DNA from: Prorocentrum cordatum
Lineage: Eukaryota > Sar > Dinophyceae > Prorocentrales > Prorocentraceae
Length of the DNA: 64,000 nt
Direction: 5' to 3'
Assembly (NCBI GenBank): GCA_963575745.1
Contig: CAUYUJ010016059.1
Span: forward strand, 1,611,349 to 1,675,348
This document shows positions 32,401-44,400 of this stretch, one piece after another (within the stretch, counting starts at the first letter, position 1; every line of letters begins with the position of its first letter). Position numbers and translations under genes: made by a program. Below the pieces are notes generated by a model that had not been told where the DNA came from, made no database searches, and was given only the letters and a program-made list of their open reading frames with translations.

Positions 32401-35400
32401 AAATGTTGAACAAGAAGTTGGAGACACTCGACGGAGTTGTCCCAGAGGAAGATGATGATGATATCATACGCATAATGAACGGTCGGTTAACAGCAAGCGA
32501 ATACTTAAAGGCAACCCAAGCTAAACAAGCAGAGGATGACAACAAAGGAGATTATGAGTTGACCGAGGGAGACAAAACTCAAATGGAGGAAGACTTATGG
32601 TACATCCTTAACGAAAAGGTTGAAGGTGCAGAAGCAAGGGGAACATTAAAGGGACTCATGGACGGTGACGGAATTATGGCTTGGCAAAAGGTTTACAAAT
32701 GGTACTCGGCTGTTACCGGAGCGACCTTTTCCTCAAAGATGACGCACGCTATGAACCCTGAGCCGCCCAAGAAAATTACCGATACCGTTGCCCGACTTGA
32801 GGAGTGGAGCGCGTTAGCGGAGAATCTTGAAAAGTATGGCAAGGATTACTCACTGCCCCTCCCCTGTAAGGTTACCGCGCTCAGGGCAATAATGGTGCAT
32901 GCGAACGATTGGTTTGACGAGTGGCAGCAGGCGCGTTGGCGGACGCCCGACGCACTTAACATTGACTCGTTCCAAAAGCTATACTCCAAGTGTGAAGATT
33001 GGGCGCGTAAGAAGAAACTCGACTCAGACACTAAAAATAAAGATGCGATGGACATTGGAAATATTAACGAGACGATTCAAGGGTCCGAAACTGTCTGGGA
33101 TCAGACAGGATGGGTTGACGAAGATGGAAATTGGTGGCCAGAGGACGGATCTTGGAGTTACGGGTCCTGGGCTAATGAAAGTGAAACTGGAGACCATGAG
33201 GAAGTTGACGCCGTAAACAAGGGTAAAGGCAAAGGCTCGGGCCCCAAATGTTACAATCGCGGAGGCATGGGTCATTTAGCCAGGAACTGTACAAAGCCTA
33301 AGGTGGAAGTTACGGTGGCCAAGGCAGATTTACCCCCCACAGCGAGCGCGAGTGCTACAAGTGTGGTGCTAAAGGGCACATTGCCGTTAACTGCCCAGGT
33401 CCCAAGCAGACCGCCAACGAAGGTGAGCAAGAGAGTGCTCAGTGTTGAGATGAATGATGAAGTGAACGCGCCACCGGAACCGCCCGCAGCTGAGGAGATT
33501 AACGAACAATGGGCACTGCCCTCGCATTCCAGAGAGAAAATGGCGCGTAAAGTCGCAGTGGACCTGAGAAAAGCTTACCAGGAGCATCAGTGCAACGGGA
33601 ACTGCAACCATGTAAATCAGTGGGGCCAGCGGATAAGTAAAAGCATAAAGCAGGAAAAGAGTTGGTTGGAGAAATGTGGAGAAATTGGGCTAAGCGAAAT
33701 GCGAGACTGTGATCCAGAAATTAACGCGGTGCCACCTCAGAGTACAACGCCCGAAACAATCGTGGTTACCGTGGACTCTGGAGCGTACAACACGGTAGGA
33801 CCCCCAAGAATAGGCACCTACTTCCCCATTGAACAGACAGATGCGTCAAAGCAGGGAAGACACTACAGCGCGGCAAACGGAACGACGATAAAGAATTACG
33901 GGCAGCGAGTAGTCACCGGCAAGAATGAACATGGAAGTTCAGTCAGCATGCCAATTCAAGTGGCGGAAGTCAACAAAGTTCTGGGATCTGTCAGAGAAAT
34001 GGTAAACGCTGGAAACAGAGTTGTATTCGACAAGGACCTTAACGGGAGATCCCTGAGTCATATTATGAATAAGGCCACGGGTAAATGTACGACCATCCAC
34101 GAGAAGAACGGCGCGTTCCAGTTTAACATCATGGTGCCGAAGGGACCAGTGGAGGCTGTCAAGCCCAAGAGTGAAGTAAACGCAGCTGAGGGTTTTCCGC
34201 GGCTGGGAACCCTCGAGGCGGACCTGTTCTACTAAGCCCCTCATTACCCGTAAGACCAAGCGAAAACTTAAACGTCTTTAACGCCGAAGAAAGCGAAGGG
34301 AGTGAAAGTGGGGGCAGCGAAAGTGAGTTGAGTGACGTAGAAGACGTGTTTGTGAGTGACGAAGCAGAGTTACCGAAGAAAGTTTACTGTGACATGAGAC
34401 CGTCAAAGGAGGAAGTTGAGGCGCATAATGCAACGCATTTACCTTACCGAAGTTGGTGCCCACATTGCGTTAGAGGCAAGGCGCGTAGGCGCAATCACAG
34501 GAGACGTAAAAGGGGAAGGAACGGAGGTGCACCAGTAATTTCAATGGATTACATGTGGCTTAAAGGAAGAAAGGAAGAAGGCGAAAGTGCTAGCAATGGC
34601 AACCCAATTCTGGCCATGCATTGCAGGGAAACCAAATTAACGTGGAGCCGAGTGTTGTTGAAGAAAGGGGTGGATCCATACTCAGTAAAAGTGGGATGTG
34701 ACATGATCGGCTTTACCGGATATAAGAAGGTTATACTTAAAAGTGATGGAGAAGCGGCAATTACGGCGCTGGCCAACAGGATGAGAGCGTCCAGTGACCT
34801 TGACATGGGTGTTGAAGTCAGTCCTGTAGGCGATTCAAAGGCCAACGGTGACATTGAGAGAGCTGTTAGAACGGTGCAAGGACAAGTCAGGACATTAAAG
34901 AGCGCCTTGGATGCCAATTACAAGACCGAGTTTAGTGAAAGCCATACGATTATACCATGGATGGTAAGTTATGCGTCTTCTCTGATTAACAAATTCACGA
35001 TATATACAGATGGAGAGACAGCCCATGAAAGATGTAGGGGGAGAAAGTTTAACAAACAAATTCCTGAGTTTGGTGAATGCGTCATGCATTTAAAGACGCC
35101 TGCGCACAAAGGCCGTGAAAAGCTTGAAATGAGATGGGAAAGTGGAGTGTTTTTGGGAATTAACGAGAAGAGTCAGGAGCTCATCATTGGAACACCGAAC
35201 GGAGCGATCAAGGCGCACGAGTTCAAACGAAAAGGAAGTGAAGCGGAAAGATGGAATATGAACGAAATCACCGAGATGAAGGGGTTACCTTGGCAGCCTG
35301 ACCCCAACGCGGCAGGAATGGAGTTACAGTCTAGAATTATGGCCCCCATGGACTTGCCAGAGCAAGAGTTAACGGCGCCTGAGACGAAGCCGCTGATTGC

Positions 35401-38400
35401 GCGAGGAATAGCCGTAAAGAAGCACGAATATCTGAAAATGGGACCGACGCCGGGATGTTACGGGTGTAAATGCCTCGTTAGAGGCGACAGAGAACATAAA
35501 CCACATAATGCTGATTGCAGAGCTCGCGTGATCGAGTGGTTAAAAAGACAAGAAAGCCCAAACATACAAGCAAGGTTAGCCTCGGCCCAACTGAGACTCG
35601 AAGGTAAAAACCGTGCGTCTGAAAGTCAAGATCAGGGATCAGAAAGTCAAGCGAAGAGACCGAAACTTAACGTGCCACCCCCGCCGGGCGCCAAAGTTGA
35701 GGATGCAAAAGATAGTGGGTGATAAGAGGAAACAAAGTTATCTGTCAACACAGGCGACCAAGAAGAGAGTTAGCCTTTCCCACCAATGGTGGATGCCCTG
35801 TCGATTGGAATAAACTTAAACCCCGGAGATTTACCCATGCCATTCTAAACGACAGCGGTGAAATACGTGAGCATGAAGATGCTTGGTACGGCAAAGAGGG
35901 AGATGACCAAACATGGGCAATGGGAAACCCCTTTAACGGTTATTGGACCGGGTGGACCGGGTTTGAAATTGAAGATGAAGAAATGAAGGACCCACCAAGT
36001 GGACCGATTAAACGGAAAGCAGATGGTGACCACGACGAAGAAGATCAACAGGCAACTCAGCATCGCCAACTTAACCCGGAACAAGATGAAGAGATGTCAG
36101 TTGTAAACGATATCAGACTGGGACTCAACATGATGGGATTTGACTCTGAGCTGGTTGAGTGGTTGATGAGCGGGGAGTTGGACGTCGTGCATCAGTTAAA
36201 CGAAGTAAGGAGGGCCGCCAAGCTTCACGGCGCGAATCAACATGAAACTCAGGCGCACGTAACCGAGGCATATTCGCCAGTAAGGGTTGCGGGCATGGCG
36301 GAGAAAATGGGATTGATACCTGGGTTAGCAATGGACTTAACAACGCGCGACCAACATGGTAACTCATGGGACTTTAACGTACCAGCCATGCGAGCGAAAG
36401 CGAAAAAGATAGTTAAGTCCAAGTCAGCCCTGTTACTAGTGGTGAGTCCCATGTGCGCAGCCTTCAGCAGGCTCCAAGCGTTTAACTTCAAAAGATTAGG
36501 TGCTGACCGGGTAATGCAAATGTTAGACTACGGGATCAAGCACCTAACATTTGCGATGGAGCTTTGTGAAATCCAACGGCGAAATGGGTTATACTTTCTG
36601 TTTGAACATCCCGCGGGTGCGACCAGTTGGAGCACATCAACAGTGCAGCGGTTGCTCAGAAACAAAGATGTTAAAGTTTACAATGGAGACTTATGCTGTT
36701 ACGATTTGACGCAGATAGTCCAAGGTGAGGAGATGTTCATTTAAAAACCAACCAAGTTCATGACAAACAGCCCGGCCATAGGCCGCGAGTTAAGTTGGAG
36801 GTGCAAGGGGCAACACCGACACATGGAGTTAACTGGTGGCGGAAGAACTCACCGATCAGAAGTTTATCCAGACAAGTTGTGCCGAGCGATATTGAAGGGG
36901 CTTGTGGAACAAATGAAGATTGACGGGCGTCAAGGAGGTACATCTAAAGGGGAGGAAACGACAAATATGGAAGTCGATGAAGAGGGGCAAAGTGAAATGC
37001 AGATAAACGAAACTAACTGGGCATGTGACCATGCGGACCAAGACAGAGAGCACAAGCACCAGTTAACATGGACGAGAAAAGACTATGGAACCAAAAGATT
37101 GATGTTGCCAGGATCAAGTGGACCACAATGGAGCTCATGCGTTAGGAGACTTACCGTTGACTTGGACACTGGGAAAGTTATCGAAGACAGGTCCGTGAAC
37201 GAGATCACGGGCAGAGAAAGGAGGAGAATGTTCAAGAAGGGACCGGTTAACATTTCTACCACCTTTACACATGAGGCTGTTGGCGAGACTGCCCCACACA
37301 AGTGGAAGTGCAGTGCATGTGAACATGAGGGCTGGCTCAAAACGCCCAGTACCTGTGCAGCGTGTGAAAAGGTTGGCACAGTTAAACCTCTCCCCATGAA
37401 TATGATTAACGTCGTTCACAAGGAGAATGGAGAGATAACCCAAGCATGGGACGATGTTACAGGAAACGAACTTGATCCTAAACTAACAATGAAAGCGCGT
37501 CAGGAAGAGATGGAGCAGTTTAGAAAGCACAAAGTTCACGAGAAAGTGAAAGAAGAAGTGTGCTGGCAAGTTACGGGGAAGGCACCCATTGGAACCAGAT
37601 GGATAGATATTAACAAAGGAGATGAGTTAAGCCCTGATCACAGGTAAAGGCTAGCGGCCCAACAAGTTAAATACAACTCCAAAGAAAAGAATATATTTGC
37701 GGCTACGCCCCCACTGGAAGCACAGAAGATACTCTTCTCAATGGCGGTTACCGAAGGAGTGGGATTTAAGAAAGGCGAGCGCGAGAAAGGATTAAAGCTG
37801 GCATTCATTGACACTAAACGAGCTTACTTTTACGCTCCTGCAGAGAAAGACATATTTATCAGGCTACCGGACGAGGATTACGAGCCGGGCACGTGTGGAA
37901 AGTTACTGAAGCCAATGTATGGAACAAGAGATGCGGCAAGCAACTGGGAAGACTGTTACATGGACTTTGCCATTGAAGTTGGGTTCAAGAGTGGAGTTGC
38001 GTCGCCGTGCGTGTTTAAACACGAGACCCGAGCCCTATGGTTAACGGTCCATGGGGATGACTTACTCTACTAGGTGGTGACCTTGATCTCGATTGGTTTG
38101 AAAATAAAATAAAGGAGGAGTTCGAGGTAAAAGTAAGAGGACGACTTGGACCAGGGGAGGAAGACATGAAGGCAATCAGGATTCTTAACAGGATTGTGGA
38201 GTGGACTGAGGAAGGATTGAGATATGAGGCTGATCAAAGGCATGCGGAAATAATTGTGAAAGAGCTTGAACTTGAGGGAGTAAAAGTGAGGACTGAGGTG
38301 CCAGGTGAACGCATGCCAATTGAAGAGGGAGACGAGGTAGAACTTTCGCCCAGCATGACTAAGCGATATCAGGCATTAACGGCTAGAGCGAATTATTTAG

Positions 38401-41400
38401 CTCAAGACAGATCGGACCTACAGTATTCAGTAAAAGAACTTGCTAGGACCATGTCAAAGCCGACTATGGGTTCATGGAAAGGTCTAGTCAAGCTAGGAAA
38501 GTCTTTGAAGTATCACAGCAGAAGCAGTTACGTGTATCAGCATCAAGAACAGCCTCGAGAGTTGACGATTTGGACGGACACAGATTACGCAGGATGTAAA
38601 CGAACTAGGAAGTCTACAAGTGGAGGAGTAGTGATGCGGGGTAAACACCTTATAAAATCTTGGAGCGCAACTCAAAGTGTAATTGCATTATCGTCAGGGG
38701 AAGCAGAATATTACGGGCTTGTGAAAGGAGGATCAGTCGGACTAGGACTTCAGGCAGTGTAGAGGGATTTTAACTTGGAAGTTGAGATCACCTTGAAAAG
38801 TGATGCCACGGCTGCAATCGCAATTGCGAGTAGACGAGGTTTAGGAAAAGTAAGACACATTGAAGTATGTCAACTGTGGCTGCAGCAGAAGGTAAAGGAG
38901 GGAGTGATTCGAATTGTGAAAGTAGGTACACATGAGAACGTAGCAGATGCATTAACCAAGTATGTCAGTCGTGAGAGCATGAGCACACACCTGCTAAACA
39001 CAAACCAAAGTGCATTAACAGGTCGGCACAGCCTTGCGCCGGCCACCGAGTGTTGACATCCGCAGCTCATTTCTGTCAAGCAAGCAATCTTGATTAAGGC
39101 TTCCTCCATCCTTTACCTCTTTCCCTCGAGCGTGAACGAAAGCATGGCGGACCATCAAGTCAACGTCACGATCAACGGCGCGGCAGTCGACCAGAGCCCG
39201 CCTGGGGCAGGACCGGTTACGCGCGAGAACCTCAATCGCCGTGTCGACGATATCGTCAACGTGGCTCATGCGTTTACCGTGACCCTCACCAACATGGCCA
39301 TTAACTTCCACGGGGCCTATGATAAGCACGTTGACGAGATGCAGAAGGTTGCCGATGACATGGCGCGGAGGATCGTTGACTTAACGCAGCAGAACACCGC
39401 GTTGGTTCACGCCAGTGACGATATCAACGAGAACCTCAAGAGGGCGCAGGACGAGGTTAACAACCTTGTGGCGACGGTGACAGAGTTGAACGTCAAGAAT
39501 CGCGACTCGGAGGTTAACACGGCGGAGAATGCAACCAAGTACCGGCGCATTAACGAAAATATCGGTTGCCTCCTGAATACCGCCAGGCGCCTTACCGAGA
39601 ATATCACGCCCCTGCAGGACTTCGAAGGTAAACGTGATGCGGCGCTACGTATGCTAGTGGGAGTTACCGAGAGGCTTGAGGGTTTGCAGAAGTTCTTGGA
39701 TGACCCGATTAATTCCTCGGTTACCGATATTCCGCAGGTGCCGCCGCCGTTGCCTGGATCGCCCCCGACGGCAGCACCCGCCAAGGCGCCACCCGTTGCC
39801 GCCGCCGCGGCAGTCGGGCCCATGGCCACGGGCGCGCCCCCAGCGCAGCAGATTAACGTGGCTCCGCCAGGCAAGGCTCCCCCTACTCAGGACCTGGCCG
39901 GCGCAACCGCTAAAGCCGGGGGGGGTCGGCGGTCCGTGTCACCGAACAAGATTCGACCGTCACCGTTGAGCCGGCAGGGTGGTGAAGAGCCACAGCCTGT
40001 TTACAAGCGGGCGCCGAAGGCCATGCGTGAACGCCAACGGGAGCTGGGGGAGTTGATGCAGATAGGCATGAAGATGGACGAGGATCGAACGGTTGGTGGT
40101 CAACGTGATGAGGCGCCAAAGGATCCTGCCCCCGTCGTAAATGCGAGGCCGGCCAAGCCGCCCCCTCCGGGGCTCGGCGAGTCCAGGGCGGCAAGCAGCG
40201 TTACCGGCGTGAAGCCCCCGCCTCCAGAGCCCAAGAGGTTACCGATCCAGCGCGTCCCGCCACCGCAGCCTCAAGTCGTTAACCGCACGACTGATCAGGT
40301 TGAGGGGTACTCCAGGACCGTCGCCAAGGCGGTGCACCGCCCGCTGTGCCGCGTCAACGGTCGCATGTCCATGCTGAACGACAGGAGCGACGACTACGAC
40401 GTTAACTTTCGGGCGGAACCTGACCCCAGGGAGGTGGTAGCCTTAACGATGAAGACACGTGATAACTGGCGCAGATTTGAGGGTAACTTCGTCGGGCACG
40501 TGGCGAAGGCGGGGTTAACAGCCCCTGGCGGCAGGTCCATTCAGGGCAACACCAGGCGGGAGCTTAACGATTACAAGGACATATTCGTTGACATCTTCGG
40601 CCAACACGCTTGCGGTTTCATCGGCTATGCCGCGTTAAAAGGTCCGATCAGCTGGAGATCTCAGTTAACGGACAAAGAGTTGACCAAGCATGATGAATGG
40701 GTTGACGCGGTTGGGCACGTGCAGTCCCTATTTGACGATGACTACGTGCCACCGCTCAACCTTAACGAGCTTCACTCATCGTGGTTTGAGCTCCACAGTT
40801 GCCCGGACACGCAGGTGTACGTCAACAAGGTGCCGGAGATGAACGAGAAGCAGCTTAACGGTCTCCTCTTAACGTGGGCAGGAATGCTGCCCCACGGCAA
40901 CCCCGCCGTGATCTCCGTTAAGCACCTGGTGGAGGATACCCATGGGCCGCACGGTTACATCTCGACTGGAGTTACCGTGATTCGCTTTGCGACGCCCGAT
41001 CTCGCCAGGCTTTACTGCCGTTACATGGGCGGGCCCCAGGTGCATTACCGCAACTACTTCATTGACGACCTCGAGGTCAGGAGCACCGAGGAGTTAAAGG
41101 GCAGTATCAGCAAGCCTCCAGTCTACTGGCACCAGACCATCTTGGATGTTGCCCTTAACGATCAGGGATCCATGAGGGCACTTTACCGTGATAATTGGCC
41201 GGCCGATCATGTCACCGAGCGTAAAAGCGATCACCGTGAGAAGTTTTGCTGGTTTGGCTGGTTACCGTGCGATGACTTCCCCAACTGGCTTACCGATCCG
41301 GCCTGGACACTGAACCCGTTTACCGGCGCTGCGGTCGAAGAGCACTTCCGTAACAATCCAGGCGGTGGGCCTCTGTTAAAGGCTCCCCACGCCAGTTACT

Positions 41401-44400
41401 GGAGAGCCATCGGCACTTACCACAACATCGTTGACGGCTCAATTCAGAGCTACGATGAGGGGTGCTGGCTTGACGACGAGGAGCGCATTAACGCGTACAT
41501 GGACAACGACTACTACAGCCCGACGCAGGCCCTTAACAGGGTGTCGTCCTACACCGCAGCCGGCGTGGGACACCGCGGGTTACCGAGGTCGAGGGGTTCA
41601 CGAGCCCCGTCGGCGAGGCGCCCGCGCCGCCCGTGAAAGATGGCAGGCAGTCAGCATGCTGCAGTTCACGCTCTTCCCCATCTCCCCTCTTAACTTGGCT
41701 TAACGATCGAGTGGCGACAGCTTGTTGAGCTGAGTTTGTTTGCATGCGCATCTCTTGTTGTTACCGCAGGTATTGGCGAATAACAAGCGAAAGCAATCAA
41801 AATCATCCAAATGCTAGCCTGCTGTGTAAACTTTAGATGCTTCGTTTGAACTTGTGACAGTAAAAGCGTTTACTCGAGCTCAGGTTACATGTGTGAGAAA
41901 CTTGGTGCTCGTAAGCGCCGTCGCGAGACATTTCGAATTCAACAGTATGATGAAGAGACTTAACGTCATTTGCGTGCGACGTTTTGCATAGTTTGACCTG
42001 TTTCTGTGATTGTAGACGCCTCCCCGTCAGCCTACACGGACTAGCGTCCGAGGGGGGGTGTTAACATGCAAGCATTCAGGTGACTGGGGAGTGAAGGTGC
42101 CCCGTTACATTTGGCTCAAGTGTTTAACGGCTGAAGCTACCGAGACTCGCTTCGCCGTGCGGAAGTAAAAAGGTGACCGATCGTCATCGCTGTCACCGAG
42201 CTCCCGTGCAGAACCCTCCTCGGGGTTTTGCAGGGGGAGGAGGAGGAGGAGGAGGAGGTGGAGGAGGAGGAGGAGGTGGAGGAGGAGGAGGAGCAGAGAG
42301 GAGAGAGGAGAGAGGAGAGAGGAGAGAGAGGAGGAGGAGGAGGAGAGGAGCGAGGGAGACAGAGGAGGAGGAGGAGGAGGAGGAGGAGGAGGACTGCAAT
42401 CACTCGATGGGGGAACAGTTCGCGGACCTGCGCAGCCGTACGGATGCTGTGCTCGCTGGCCTCGCCGCCTCCTGGGGGGCGCGCCGTGGGCGTGGCCCTC
42501 GCCGCCGCCATGCCGAGAGAGCACGGACGGACACGAGACAGGACGCGTGGAGCCCTCGCATCGGAGCTCCGCCCTCGCGGCATCAGTGCCGCCTCTGTCC
42601 TCCTCCTCCTCCGCCTCCTCCTTCCTCCTCCTCCTCCTCCTCCTCCTCCTCCTCCTCCGCCGCCCTCCTCGCTCCTCCTCCGCCCTCCTCCTCCGAGCTC
42701 GTGGCCCTGGCCACCCGGTGCGACGCCAAGCTCGCGACCACGATCTCGGCGGCAAGCGAGGGGGGGAAGTGAGAAGGGGGAAGTCTTTGGCTCGAAGTTC
42801 GAGGTCTTCGGGCGTTTCCGTCGGTGCTTGGCGGTTTTCCACCCTAGGGGTGCATTCCAGCGGCTGCGCCTCGCCGAGGGCGTTCCGGGGGTGCCCAGAT
42901 CGTCCCGAACGGTCACTGGACAGCCGAGCTATGACCCAAAAGCCGAAGTCGGCGGCGAGCGTGGGGGGAAATGAGGAGGAGAAGGCCTTCTCAGAAGGCG
43001 GCGGGATTTCCCATCAGCCCTCGCGCCCTCCAGGAAGTGTTTGTCTGCCTTCGGGGAAGGCTTCGAACACTTCTCAGAAGGCCGGGGGGACTTACGAACC
43101 TTCTGGGAAGACCTTCTCCTTCTCACGTTCCCCCCTCGATCGCCGCCGATGATCGGCAAGCGATCCCAGTGCACGCGCGCCATGGTGTACGACTTGTGTA
43201 CGGCCGAGAGGTCAGGTCTGCAGACGCCCAGGAGCGGGCGTCAACGAGTGCAACCGCGCTGTGCGCCCTAACCGCGCGCTTGCACCGCCCCCCTTGATGC
43301 GCTCCCTTGACGCGCCCCCCCCCTGGTGCACCCCCCCTGACGTCCCCGCTTGATGCGCCCCCCTTGACACGTCCTCTTCTCGGTGGTCCCGCAGAGGAGT
43401 GCGCTCTCTCGCCCTCGGCCCTGTTCCATGTATGACATGTCCGGTGGCATCATGCGCGCCGTCGGGATTCTGCCGGAACCTTGCCAGCCCCCCACGACCG
43501 CGGACGAGAGGAGCCCCGACGTTGAGACGTGCGAGCCCAGCGGCAGGTCCGATCACGGGGCGGGCGACGAGGGAAGCTTGCGGCGCGACCGTCCTGGAGA
43601 AGGCGCTTGGAGGCCACCAGCATCATCGACACAGCCAAGGCTTGGTACCCATCAGTCGTTGAAAGTAGAGATTTCTGGATTTCCAGGTTCTAATCTACTT
43701 TGAGCGCATTCCTGCTTCAATGATCGAGTGGCTTCACCTTTCAACGCCTCCTTCCTACTTCATGTTTCTACCTACTTCTTCCGACCGATGGGTACGGGGG
43801 GTTCGCGTCGTGTCGACTGGCGGCGACCCCACCGCCGGCGTTCAACGTTGAACGCTGCCAGCCACCCAGAATCGGTCGATGCTGAACGATCCGACGTTTC
43901 GGAAACCGCCGACCGTTCAAGGTTGAACGATCCCCTCGGCGGCCGGCCTCGGCGTCAGAAACCAACACCCAGGTCGTCACGACACGAACCTGCAGTACGT
44001 GGCCCGCGACACGAATAATTCAGTGAAAAAGATGTGCGCCGTGCTTGCAGAAACATCGGCAGTGCGACCTTGGCGTCCGAGACCAGCGTCACGCCCCACA
44101 TCGTCAAGGCGATGAACTTGGCCAAGGACACGAACAACCGAGTGACAACGACCATGACAAGCGGTACCTTCGACATCGAGTCTCCCACGACGTTCGTTCA
44201 CGTGAGGAGCCAAGTTGTGGAGACGTACGAGCCCAGCGGCGATCGGAGAGTGCGGTGCGACCATCTCTGCTCCAGATCCTGGCCTCCAGTGGTTGCTTGC
44301 ACCTCTTCCTGATTGCCGAGTTCGGGCGGACGGTTTTCAAAAGCGCACGGACCTCGTGAAGTGGGGGAGATCGCAGAGTGCGCCCCTGCTGCTGGCAACC

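Larger units (their letters stand above)
31611..42232 (+). mobile_element. Copia-1, full-length Ty1/copia LTR retrotransposon with third ORF
   Basis: LTRs of 174 bases at both ends begin TGTTAACA and end TTTTGCA, differing at three positions. Next to the 5' LTR is a primer-binding site; next to the 3' LTR is a G-run. Internal order is gag, protease, integrase, methyltransferase-like segment, reverse transcriptase, RNase H, then ORF3. Integrase before reverse transcriptase is diagnostic of copia. Pol is interrupted by two TAAs, one frameshift and one TAG, so the copy seems unable to make intact Pol. It is nested in Rab intron 3 in the same orientation as the gene. Confidence 0.95.
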
